Shown: positions 1 to 6,738, counted from the stretch's first letter. The stretch is DNA of 7,901 nucleotides from Burkholderiales bacterium (GCA_005788065.1 SXZD01000248.1:1-7901); one strand, 5' to 3'. The notes: a model not told the origin generated them from the sequence alone. Numbers and translations: made by a program.

Positions 1-1380
1 CGCCTTGCTCTCGTAATGAACCACTGCGCTGGAATCTTCCAGCAGCGCTTCGGGATCGTCGAGTTTGGCAGCCACTGCCGTGTGACCCAGATCTTCCACC
101 ACGATCATGGCGGTGTCTTGATCGAGCACCTGGTTGATGGTGACCATCTGACCCATCTTCATCAGAGACTTGATGACCTCGGCAGCCTTGAGCGACATTT
201 TGTGCGCAAGCTCGGCCACGGTAATGGTTTCAGGAATGTGCACTTCGCGCACCACCGGTTCGGTCGGTGCAACGAAATTGTTGTTGTCTTGTCCGCCGCG
301 ATGCTTGCCACCGCCTTTCGGACCACGCCAACCGGCAGCACCAGTCAGGCCACCGGTGGTGTCGCCACGGGTCTTCAGACCACCGCGGCGCTTGCCGGCT
401 TCGTCTTTCCAGCCCGCGTCACCCTTGCCCGGCTTCTTGCCCGGCTTGTCGTCACGCTGGTCTGCCGCAGATGATGTACCCGGTGCAGCAACGGTGGTTG
501 TGGTGGCAGCGGCTGTGCGAGTAGCGGCAGCCGGCGCGCCCGGCTTGACTGCCGGCTTGTGCAACGTTCCCGTGGCAGCGGGTGCGGCAACGGGTTCGGG
601 TGCTTTCACAACCTTGCGGGGCTGCTGCATGAGTTTGTTGATGGCAGCGACCTCAGCCTCAACCTTGCGGCGGGCTTCGGCCTGAGCGGCACTGGCTGCA
701 GCTGCATTGGCAGCGGCACGCTTGGCCTGCTCTTCGGCTTCGCGGGCCTTGCGTTCGAGCTCTGCGGCACGTGCGGCTTCTTCCTCGGCTTTGCGGGCAT
801 CCGTCTGCTGACGGGCTTCGCGCTCTGCTGCAGCAGCAGCCTGTGCGGCGATGCGATCTTCTTCTGCCTTGCGCTGTGCCTGAGCCTGGAGCTCCTGCAG
901 CTCGCGTTCGCGCGCGAGCTCACGCTCCAGCAGCTCCTGCTTTTCCTGCAATTCGCGGATGCGGACGGCTTCCTCTTCGGCTGCACGGCGCGCTTCTTCT
1001 TCAGCCGCTGCGGTTTCCTGCAATTTGGCTTGGGCAGCAGCAGCCTCTGCAGCGGCGGCTGCAGCCAGCTCTTCCGGTGAGCGCTGGACGAACGTGCGCT
1101 TTTTGCGAACCTCTACCTGGATGGTACGTGCCTTGCCTGACGAATCGGACTGGCGTATTTCGCTGGTCTGACGACGCGTGAGGGTGATCTTTTTGGTACC
1201 GGCGCCGGCCTCGCTACCGTGGGCCTTGCGCAGGCTTTCCAGCAATCTGGATTTATCGGTCTCGGTAAGCAAGTCCGATTCAGATGATTTTTCAACACCT
1301 GCACCACGCAGCTGTTCCAACAGCACGTTAGCCGGCATTTTCAATTCAGCTGCAAACTGCCCTACTGTGTTACTGACCAT
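1..1380 (-). CDS. infB: Translation initiation factor IF-2, N-terminal 460 residues (3' end outside window)
   Basis: IF2 is the GTPase that brings initiator fMet-tRNA to the 30S subunit and promotes subunit joining. Only its N-terminal part is present. Residues 1-55 form an IF2N helical module (starts MVSNTVGQFAAELKMPANVL). Residues 62-100 are the IF2-associated basic segment (KKITLTRRQTSEIRQ, then ARTIQVEVRKKRTF). About 105-250 is a long Ala/Glu/Arg-rich predicted coiled coil. About 255-370 is an Ala/Pro/Gly/Lys linker. About 378-435 is the second IF2N module (HIPETITVAELAHKMSL). The frame is still open at base 1 (VVHYESKA), and the usual PVVTVMGHVDHGKTSLLD G-domain start should follow directly outside the window. 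The start at 1380 is supported by AGGAAGGA (1387-1394) 6 nt upstream. It lies 95 nt downstream of nusA in the same direction and is probably co-transcribed. Identification is by motif recognition and is firm. Confidence 0.96.
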   Translation of the reverse strand, partial: MVSNTVGQFAAELKMPANVLLEQLRGAGVEKSSESDLLTETDKSRLLESLRKAHGSEAGAGTKKITLTRRQTSEIRQSDSSGKARTIQVEVRKKRTFVQRSPEELAAAAAAEAAAAQAKLQETAAAEEEARRAAEEEAVRIRELQEKQELLERELARERELQELQAQAQRKAEEDRIAAQAAAAAEREARQQTDARKAEEEAARAAELERKAREAEEQAKRAAANAAAASAAQAEARRKVEAEVAAINKLMQQPRKVVKAPEPVAAPAATGTLHKPAVKPGAPAAATRTAAATTTTVAAPGTSSAADQRDDKPGKKPGKGDAGWKDEAGKRRGGLKTRGDTTGGLTGAAGWRGPKGGGKHRGGQDNNNFVAPTEPVVREVHIPETITVAELAHKMSLKAAEVIKSLMKMGQMVTINQVLDQDTAMIVVEDLGHTAVAAKLDDPEALLEDSSAVVHYESKA

Positions 1381-1454
1381 TCAATGTCCTTCCTGAGTCG
1401 CCGTCACTTGAAGACGGCCGTCACTGCTTGCCTGTGCACTGCCACGCAGATGCA

Positions 1455-1489
1455 TCACTGCTCACTGTTCACCATTCACTGTTCAAACC
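1455..1489. repeat. Degenerate heptanucleotide tandem repeat across the nusA stop codon
   Basis: On the plus strand the units are TCACTGC, TCACTGT, TCACCAT, TCACTGT and TCAAACC in exact 7-nt phase at 1455, 1462, 1469, 1476 and 1483. The TCACTG core is identical in three of five units and TCA is kept in all five. The nusA stop (TGA read from 1478-1476) lies inside the fourth unit, so the last NusA codons are written in repeat sequence. The array fills the start of the 95-nt nusA-infB gap. Similar 7-bp arrays (STRRs) are known from cyanobacterial genomes; any relation here is only by form. Confidence 0.6.
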
Positions 1490-2948
1490 AGTGAGCACGC
1501 GCTTTCATGATGACGTCACGGGCCAGTTCTTCCGAGATCTGCGTCATTTCGACCAATTCATCAACCGCGAGTTCTGCAAGGTCGTCGCGGGTGTTGATGT
1601 TGTTGGCCGCCAGCGCAGCAATCATCTCTGCCGTCACACCGTCGATACCGTGCAAGTCCTGCGCCGTTTCCACGGATTCTTCGCGGGCAATAGCCTCTGT
1701 CAGCAGGGCATTGCGGGCACGGTTACGCAATTCGTTGACGGTATCCTCGTCAAATTCCTGGATCTCGAGCATTTCGTTAAGCGGCACATACGCCACCTCT
1801 TCCAATGTCTTGAATCCCTCTGCGATCAGGATCTCGGCAACCTCTTCGTCCACATCGAGACGTTCCATGAACAGCGCCAACAGTTCGCCGCGCTCTTCGC
1901 TGGATTTTTTCTGGGACTCTTCGGGCGTCATGATGTTGATCTGCCAACCGGTGAGCTCGGAGGCCAGACGTACGTTCTGACCGGAGCGACCGATGGCAAT
2001 GGCCAGTTCATTTTCGTCTACCACCACTTCCATGCTGTGCTGGTCTTCATCCACCACGATGGATTGCACACTGGCCGGTGCCAACGCACCGATGACAAAC
2101 TGCGCCGGATCTTCGGACCACAGCACGATATCAACGCGCTCACCACCGAGCTCGGACGTGACGGCCTGAACACGCGAACCTCTCACACCGACACAGGTAC
2201 CAATGGGGTCGATGCGGCGGTCATGGGTGTAGACGGCGATTTTGGCGCGAACACCAGGATCGCGGGCAGCCGATTTGATCTCCAAAGTACCCTGTTCGAC
2301 CTCTGGAACCTCAAGACCGAACAGCGCCTTGATGAAATCGGGACTGGTACGCGACAGGATGATCTGCGGACCCCGCGCGTTGCGGTCAACCTTCCAAAGG
2401 AATGCACGCACGCGGTCACCGACACGCAGGTTTTCCTTGGGGATCATCTGGTCACGCGGCAGACGGGCTTCGACCCGACCGCTTTCAACAATGGCGTCTC
2501 CGCGCTCCATGCGTTTGACCTGACCGAGCACGATGTTGTCACCACGGGCCAGGAAGTCGTTGAGGATCTGCTCACGCTCTGCGTCGCGGATGCGTTGCAG
2601 GATGACCTGCTTGGCAGCCTGCGCACCGATGCGACCGAACTCGACCGCCTCCAGCGGCTCCTCGACAAAGTCGCCGAGGTTCAGATTGGCATCGCGCTTG
2701 ACCGCGTGGTCCACCAGAATCTGCACACCGGGCTCATAGAACTCTTCGTCCGACACAACTTGCCACCGACGGAAAGCTTCGTAGTCACCAGTCTCACGGT
2801 CGATGGTGACGCGCACGTCGGCCTCTTCGTCGAAGCGCTTTTTGGTGGCGGAGGCGAGGGCCTGCTCTAGCGCGATGAACACCACTTCGCGCGCCACGTT
2901 TTTCTCGCGCGCCAGTGCGTCAGCCAGCAGCAAAATCTCACGACTCAT
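1476..2948 (-). CDS. nusA: Transcription termination/antitermination factor NusA (490 aa)
   Basis: NusA binds RNA polymerase and nascent RNA. It promotes pausing and intrinsic termination, and it takes part in rrn and phage antitermination. All expected domains are present: the N-terminal RNAP-binding domain at 1-130 (MSREILLLADALAREKNV); S1 domain at about 137-201 (starts VLGQVKRMERGDAIVE); KH1 with GVRGSRVQAVTSEL at 254-267; KH2 with AIGRSGQNVRLASELTGW at 318-335; and two acidic C-terminal repeats (AR1 about 357-415, AR2 about 432-488) as in the proteobacterial ~495-residue form. The start at 2948 has AGGAGAG (2956-2962) 7 nt upstream, inside the end of rimP. The two genes share ATGA, indicating translational coupling. 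NusA usually regulates its own operon, but I see no specific site for that here. The stop codon falls inside a heptanucleotide repeat array. Length and domains look complete. Confidence 0.98.
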   Translation of the reverse strand: MSREILLLADALAREKNVAREVVFIALEQALASATKKRFDEEADVRVTIDRETGDYEAFRRWQVVSDEEFYEPGVQILVDHAVKRDANLNLGDFVEEPLEAVEFGRIGAQAAKQVILQRIRDAEREQILNDFLARGDNIVLGQVKRMERGDAIVESGRVEARLPRDQMIPKENLRVGDRVRAFLWKVDRNARGPQIILSRTSPDFIKALFGLEVPEVEQGTLEIKSAARDPGVRAKIAVYTHDRRIDPIGTCVGVRGSRVQAVTSELGGERVDIVLWSEDPAQFVIGALAPASVQSIVVDEDQHSMEVVVDENELAIAIGRSGQNVRLASELTGWQINIMTPEESQKKSSEERGELLALFMERLDVDEEVAEILIAEGFKTLEEVAYVPLNEMLEIQEFDEDTVNELRNRARNALLTEAIAREESVETAQDLHGIDGVTAEMIAALAANNINTRDDLAELAVDELVEMTQISEELARDVIMKARAHWFEQ

Positions 2949-3508
2949 GTTGAAGCTCTCCTAAAATTCAGATGGGGAACCAGACGGGCACTGTCCAGCT
3001 CCGACAGGGCAAATGCCAATTCGCGGTCATCGCCGCCTTTTCTCTCACTCGCAATGACCAGTGTGTACTGATCACCCTCACCCTTGCCCAGGATGCCGGC
3101 AAACTGCTTGCGGTTTTCAAGGGGGCGACGCAGCTTGATGGCCACCTCCAACCCCAAAAACAGATCAAAGTCGCGGGCTCGGCGCAAAGCGCGATCCACA
3201 CCCGGGGAAGACACCTCCAGCCGGTCGTAGGACACCGCCTCGACCTCAAACAGGCGACTGAGCTGATGGCTGACGCGCTCACAATCCTCGACACCGATGC
3301 CACCGGGGCTGTCCAGTGTGATCCGCAGCAAACCGCGGCCTGCGCGCTCTACGTCAGCCAACTGGTAACCCAGCGCCTCAATGGCGGCCTCTGCCGCCGG
3401 CACCCAGCGCTCAAGCCAGACGCCGGCAGGCGCACCCCCCACCCACACGTCGGCGGAGGAGTCTGCACCACCCGGCAAACCTGACGATGTATCGGAACCT
3501 GCTGTCAT
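2945..3508 (-). CDS. rimP: Ribosome maturation factor RimP (187 aa from the chosen start)
   Basis: RimP binds the free 30S subunit and assists late maturation. The N-terminal alpha/beta domain spans about 32-106, with ALGYQLADVERAGRGLLRI (45-63), VEDCERVSHQL (73-83) and the signature RLEVSSPGVDR (96-106). The C-terminal Sm-like barrel is about 112-182, ending ARLVPHLNF. The frame is open to an ATG at 3613 (222 aa), but that extension is Cys-rich, unlike the family, and would begin at the terminator upstream, so I prefer ATG 3508 (MTAGSDTSSG). No good Shine-Dalgarno supports it: GAGCGGG at 3512-3518 is only 3 nt away. Even from 3508 there are about 30 low-complexity residues before the conserved domain, so the true start is uncertain. 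It overlaps nusA by 4 nt and is the first gene of the rimP-nusA-infB operon. Confidence 0.92.
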   Translation of the reverse strand: MTAGSDTSSGLPGGADSSADVWVGGAPAGVWLERWVPAAEAAIEALGYQLADVERAGRGLLRITLDSPGGIGVEDCERVSHQLSRLFEVEAVSYDRLEVSSPGVDRALRRARDFDLFLGLEVAIKLRRPLENRKQFAGILGKGEGDQYTLVIASERKGGDDRELAFALSELDSARLVPHLNFRRAST

Positions 3509-3612
3509 TGACCCGCTCAAATATTTCACTGAAATTGTTGACTTGCCTGCAACGTAATCTTCAGGAACGCAGCAACCGCACACAGCCCGGACACACATCG
3601 GTGCGAAACGCA
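3509..3612 (-). other. Upstream region of the rimP-nusA-infB operon
   Basis: This 104-bp gap between the terminator and rimP should hold the operon promoter and 5' leader. I found no convincing sigma70 pair; the best is TTGCAG with an 18-nt gap to TGAAAT on the minus strand, matching consensus poorly. A perfect 13-bp inverted repeat, GTGCG-AAA-CGCAC, lies at its upstream edge (3601-3613), directly next to the terminator. It could be an operator or part of the leader structure, but nothing further supports either reading. Confidence 0.3.
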
Positions 3613-3648
3613 CAGATAAAAAAAAATGGGCTTTGAAAGCCCATTTTT
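3613..3648 (-). terminator. Rho-independent terminator between rluB and rimP, likely bidirectional
   Basis: A perfect 12-bp stem (3622-3633 with 3637-3648) around a TGA loop has the core GGGCTT/AAGCCC. On the minus strand it is followed by nine T residues (A run at 3618-3626 on plus), which is a strong terminator for transcripts coming from rluB. On the plus strand the stem ends in five T, so it may also work in the other direction, although I see no plus-strand gene upstream. It separates the scpB-rluB transcript from rimP-nusA-infB. Confidence 0.9.
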
Positions 3649-3840
3649 AGTCGGGTGCGACAGGTTGAACACCAGCACGACATTTCGCCAAGGTCTTAAA
3701 ACCTCAAAGCAAACCATCAAGCCAGCGCCGGCCAGAAGGAAGCAGCCTCTCAGACCAACCCGATAGCAACCGAACGGGCGAGATTGGCAACTGCACTCCC
3801 TGACCGCAAAACCGCGCGTTCAAGAATCCGCAATTATGCG
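3649..3840. other. Non-coding gap downstream of rluB
   Basis: These 192 bp between the rluB stop and the terminator hold no ORF I would accept; the open minus-strand frame here has no family-like composition and runs through the terminator. I see no tRNA features or clear promoter. It reads as the 3' untranslated region of the rluB transcript. Together with 3509-3648 it makes a 332-bp stretch without a gene. Confidence 0.5.
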
Positions 3841-5700
3841 TTATTCCTGCGGCTTTTTCAAGCGTCTGCGATTACGATTTGCGCCGGCTGCGCCCTTGTT
3901 GCCGGCAGAACCGCCTGCCGGACCGCCAGATCGACCACCCGCTGATGCTCCCGGCGCCGAACCGGACCCCGGGGATCCGCCAGCAGCGCTCGCACCACCG
4001 CGACGGGCAGCGCCCCCCTGGCCGGCCGGCCGCTTGCCGCGACCTTGACCACCTGCATTGCCCTGGCCAAAACCTCCCTGAGCCCCCTGTCCTCCAAATC
4101 CGCCACCGCGACGCTTGCCCGAGCCGGTATTGCCACCCGAGCCCATTCCGTTGCCTGCCCCTGACACACCTGCCGCACCCGATGTGCCCGCAGTACCTCG
4201 GCGGCCGCCCCGGTTGCCGTTCACGCCAGCGGCGGCAGCCGCGCCGGACACCGTCAAAAACTGCCGGGTCGGCGTGTTGAGCGCCAATTTGGGATCGACA
4301 GGCTGCCCTCCGCGCTGCGACCGGCCACCGTTGCCTCGCTGCCCACCGACACCACCCGCACCACCGGCTGCGCCGGCACCCTGCCGGCCACCATGACGGC
4401 CGTTGCCGCCACCCTCAGCCCAGGAGTCGCCGCGCCCTTGTCCCCTTCCCTGACCACGGCCTTGCCCGCGATCCGATCCTCTACCACCCTCACCGCCGGG
4501 CGACCCGCGCAGTCCGAGCGACTGGAGATAGGACATCGCCTCCAAGGGTTCCATTTCCATCCAGCGCCCGCGGCGCAAGGTGGTTGGCAGCGCCAGATCG
4601 CCGAATCGCACGCGAATCAAACGACTGACTGTCAGCCCCAGGGCTTCGAACATGCGCCGCACTTCCCGGTTTTTACCCTCTGAGAGGCCGACACGGTACC
4701 AGCGGTTGGCGCCATCTCCGCCGGCGTAATCGATAAAAGCAAACTTGGCCAGACCGTCTTCAAGTTCGACGCCGCGCAGCAGCGACTGCCGCCCGGCCTC
4801 CTCCAGCTCGCCCAGTATGCGCACGGCATACTCGCGCTGCACCTCAAACCGCGGATGCATGAGGCGGTTGGCCACCTCGCCGGAGGTCGTCAAAATCAGC
4901 AGACCTTCGGTATTGAAGTCAAGACGGCCCACTGCCAGCCATTTGCCGTTGGACACCCGGGGCAGACGGTCAAACACGGAGGCGCGCTTTTCGGGGTCAT
5001 CGGCTGACACGATTTCGCCCGCCGGCTTGTGATAGATGAGTATGCGGGGCGGCTTGGTGGTGTTGCGCCGCTGAACCGGTTTGCCATTAACCTTCACGAT
5101 ATCGGTCGGCAACACACGCTGACCGATATGGGCAGGCTCGCCGTTGACCGACACACGACCGGCAATAATCATCTGCTCCATGTCGCGGCGCGACCCCAAA
5201 CCGGAGTCGGCCAGCACCTTGTGCAACTTGGGCGCAAGCTCGGGGTCCAGCCTCACATTCAGACGCGAACGCAGATTGGACTTGGCAGCCCCGGCGCGTC
5301 CGGGCATCCGGTTGCCAATTACGGCATCGTCCTCGTCGTCTGCAGGCAGACCATCGGCATCAGCCGAGTCTGCAGGCGAGGCTGACGCGACCGGCGCAAC
5401 ATAAGCGGACCAGTCGTTTTCAGCCAGCGCAGCAGCCGCTTCTTCTTCGGAAATCTCGGGCCTGCGGGTCAGACTTTCGACACTGTCTCCACCCGACTCC
5501 CAAGGATCAGCGTCCAAGCCGTCCTCGTCGTCAAAAAACTCATCGTCGTCCATCGGCAAGCCGGGCAAAGGACCCGCACCTGCAGCGGGGACGACCGGGT
5601 CAGGCAGCCCTTCGGGCCGGGACTGGCGTCTGCGCTGAGAAAACTTGCGTTGGGGGCGTTTCTTTTTGTCAGCACTGACGGGTTGGTCAGGATTCGGCAT
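3841..5700 (-). CDS. rluB: 23S rRNA pseudouridine synthase RluB-like, with very long Gly/Arg-rich C-terminal tail (619 aa)
   Basis: RsuA/RluB/RluE/RluF-type pseudouridine synthase; RluB modifies U2605 (E. coli numbering) in 23S rRNA helix 89-93. Numbered from ATG 5700: residues 10-150 are a low-complexity N-terminal region, basic then acidic (DDDEFFDDEDGLDAD). About 152-210 is an S4 RNA-binding domain (LHKVLADSGLGSRRDMEQMI). About 218-385 is the catalytic domain with GRLDFNTEGLL (258-268); its aspartate (D261) should be the nucleophile. KNREVRRMF at 343-351 and LIRVRFGDL at 361-369 follow. From about 399 to 619 the protein is Gly/Arg/Ala-rich. The frame is also open to ATG 5775, but ATG 5700 gives a 14-nt rather than 89-nt overlap with scpB and no good ribosome binding site favours either. 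RluB versus a paralogue is inferred from family likeness and locus; the enzyme family is firm. Confidence 0.9.
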   Translation of the reverse strand: MPNPDQPVSADKKKRPQRKFSQRRRQSRPEGLPDPVVPAAGAGPLPGLPMDDDEFFDDEDGLDADPWESGGDSVESLTRRPEISEEEAAAALAENDWSAYVAPVASASPADSADADGLPADDEDDAVIGNRMPGRAGAAKSNLRSRLNVRLDPELAPKLHKVLADSGLGSRRDMEQMIIAGRVSVNGEPAHIGQRVLPTDIVKVNGKPVQRRNTTKPPRILIYHKPAGEIVSADDPEKRASVFDRLPRVSNGKWLAVGRLDFNTEGLLILTTSGEVANRLMHPRFEVQREYAVRILGELEEAGRQSLLRGVELEDGLAKFAFIDYAGGDGANRWYRVGLSEGKNREVRRMFEALGLTVSRLIRVRFGDLALPTTLRRGRWMEMEPLEAMSYLQSLGLRGSPGGEGGRGSDRGQGRGQGRGQGRGDSWAEGGGNGRHGGRQGAGAAGGAGGVGGQRGNGGRSQRGGQPVDPKLALNTPTRQFLTVSGAAAAAGVNGNRGGRRGTAGTSGAAGVSGAGNGMGSGGNTGSGKRRGGGFGGQGAQGGFGQGNAGGQGRGKRPAGQGGAARRGGASAAGGSPGSGSAPGASAGGRSGGPAGGSAGNKGAAGANRNRRRLKKPQE

Positions 5701-6274
5701 GAGGTTCCAGTCCGGTTTCAAAGGGGATGACGTTTTGGCGCTCGAGCGCACTGGCGGGGCTTTCGCCGTCGCCAAGGGGCGGGAGGGCCTTCAGGGAGGG
5801 GAGGGAGAGATCGGCCAGGAACTGCGCCGTGGTACCGAACAGCGCTGGCCGTCCGGGTGTTTCGCGATGTCCGACCACGTCAATCCAGCCGCGCTCCTCC
5901 AGCGAGCGGATGACGGTTGATGCGACGGTGACACCGCGTATGGCCTCGATTTCCCCGCGTGTGACGGGTTGCTTGTAAGCAATGATGGCCAGTGTTTCCA
6001 TGACCGCACGCGAGTAGCGCGGCGGTTTTTCGGGGTTGAGACGCTCAAGGAACATCTGCATGTCGGCACGCGACTGGAAGCGCCAGCCGTTGGCGGTCTG
6101 CACCAGTTCCATGCCGCTGTCGGCCCAATCGCGACGCAGATCGTCAAGCAAGTTGTTGATGACCTCCGCCTCGAGCGCGTCGTCAAACAACAGCTGCAGC
6201 GATTTGACGCCCAACGGTTCGACGGCGCAAAGCAGCGCCGTCTCCAAAATAGCTTTCGCGCGGGGGAGATCCAT
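5687..6274 (-). CDS. scpB: Segregation and condensation protein ScpB (195 aa)
   Basis: ScpB dimerises and, with the kleisin ScpA, forms the accessory subcomplex of SMC condensin for chromosome organisation and segregation. The sequence is two winged-helix domains: the first at about 5-80 (LETALLCAVEPLGVKSLQLLF), the second from about 85 to 155 with the family signatures YSRAVMETLAIIAYKQPVTR (87-106), EIEAIRGV (108-115) and GHRETPGRPALFGTT (135-149). A 40-residue tail follows. Length is normal for the family. The start at 6274 has AAGGAAA (6282-6288) 7 nt upstream. The scpB end overlaps the rluB start by 14 nt. No scpA is adjacent: the upstream side is non-coding. A promoter-like sequence lies about 110 bp upstream, so it probably heads the scpB-rluB transcript. 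Confidence 0.95.
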   Translation of the reverse strand: MDLPRAKAILETALLCAVEPLGVKSLQLLFDDALEAEVINNLLDDLRRDWADSGMELVQTANGWRFQSRADMQMFLERLNPEKPPRYSRAVMETLAIIAYKQPVTRGEIEAIRGVTVASTVIRSLEERGWIDVVGHRETPGRPALFGTTAQFLADLSLPSLKALPPLGDGESPASALERQNVIPFETGLEPHAES

Positions 6275-6298
6275 CCCAGCGTTTCCTTGTGACGAAGT

Positions 6299-6368
6299 AA
6301 AAAAGTGATCGTTCAGATCAGCGTGCCGGTCACGCGAATCGGCGTGGGCACAGGGAGCTGTACGCTCC
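6299..6368 (-). promoter_or_regulatory. Structured leader of scpB (possible weak attenuator)
   Basis: In the inferred scpB 5' leader three small hairpins are visible. GGAGC/GCTCC lies at 6354-6358 and 6364-6368. A central CACGC (6331-6335) can pair either with GCGTG at 6321-6325 or with GCGTG at 6342-6346, so the two pairings exclude each other. A 5-bp TGATC/GATCA stem (6306-6310 with 6316-6320) is followed on the minus strand by six T (6299-6304). The last resembles a weak terminator, but the stem is short and A/T-rich; a regulatory role is inference only. Confidence 0.2.
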
Positions 6369-6385
6369 TCGGAAAAGACAGACAG

Positions 6386-6414
6386 AGTCTAACAGGCAGT
6401 CGGCACCTTGTGAA
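6386..6414 (-). promoter_or_regulatory. Candidate sigma70 promoter of scpB-rluB
   Basis: On the minus strand TTCACA (6414-6409; 5 of 6 to the -35 consensus) is separated by exactly 17 nt from TAGACT (6391-6386; 4 of 6 to the -10 consensus). The start site would be near 6379, about 105 nt before the scpB ATG. It is the best pair I found upstream of scpB, and it lies downstream of the terminator at 6453-6487, as expected for an independent transcription unit. Confidence 0.45.
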
Positions 6415-6452
6415 GCGCAAACCTGACAGGGGTAGACCCATGTGCCGCCACC

Positions 6453-6487
6453 AATAAAAAGGCCCGGGAGCTTTGGGCTACCGGGCC
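6453..6487 (-). terminator. Rho-independent terminator on the minus strand without an obvious gene upstream
   Basis: Read on the minus strand: GGCCCGG, T, AGC, loop CCAAA, GCT, C, CCGGGCC, then TTTTTATT. That is 7 bp, one mismatch (6468/6480), 3 bp and a 5-nt loop at 6472-6476. The T tract is only on the minus-strand side, so it ends leftward transcription. No recognised gene lies to its right on that strand for about 1 kb; the LON gene there runs the other way. It insulates scpB from whatever is transcribed upstream. Confidence 0.8.
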
Positions 6488-6738
6488 GAACCAACAACAA
6501 AGGTTGGAGACACAACTGAATTATGCGCCAAGCGTTAAAAATTGTTACCCCCCAAAAGTGGCAATAAAAGCCGCCTGTTCAAGGTTTTGAATCGCTCAAC
6601 ACGTAAAATTTCGCACAGACACCGGAGAAAAACCGCACTACCGGTTGTCATCGAACACGTCCGCAGCGTGCTCTTTTGCTATGACGTCGAGAATGCCAAC
6701 AAGTTCACCAAAAGGTAAGTGATGTTTTCCACTAGATC

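Noticed and set aside
16..1181. Several plus-strand frames of 70-170 codons opposite infB
   Set aside because: They are complements of the IF2 coiled-coil and linker codons (Leu/Cys/Phe- or Pro/Ala-rich translations); infB on the other strand explains the region fully.
1428..2870. 480-codon plus-strand open frame antisense to nusA
   Set aside because: It lies over the whole of an unmistakable nusA with all domains. The His/Asp/Val-rich translation matches no family I know, and such long mirror frames are common opposite GC-rich genes with strong third-position bias.
3536..3566. Plus-strand promoter around TTGACT near 3538
   Set aside because: The only -10-like hexamer (TAATCT) is 11 nt away, too close, and no plus-strand gene follows.
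3836..4683. Proline- and arginine-rich frames on the plus strand opposite the rluB tail
   Set aside because: Gly-rich codons (GGN) read backwards give Pro-rich sequence; these are shadows of the rluB tail.
6461..6487. tRNA-like 5' end (GGCCCGGTAGC) on the minus strand
   Set aside because: The matching 3' arm follows after only 5 loop bases and is followed by a T tract. There are no D, anticodon or T-psi-C arms. It is a terminator hairpin.
6523..6567. 15-codon plus-strand leader-peptide-like frame after GGAGA (6506-6510)
   Set aside because: The spacing of 12 nt is long, the peptide has no regulatory codon run, and no terminator or gene follows in the right position.
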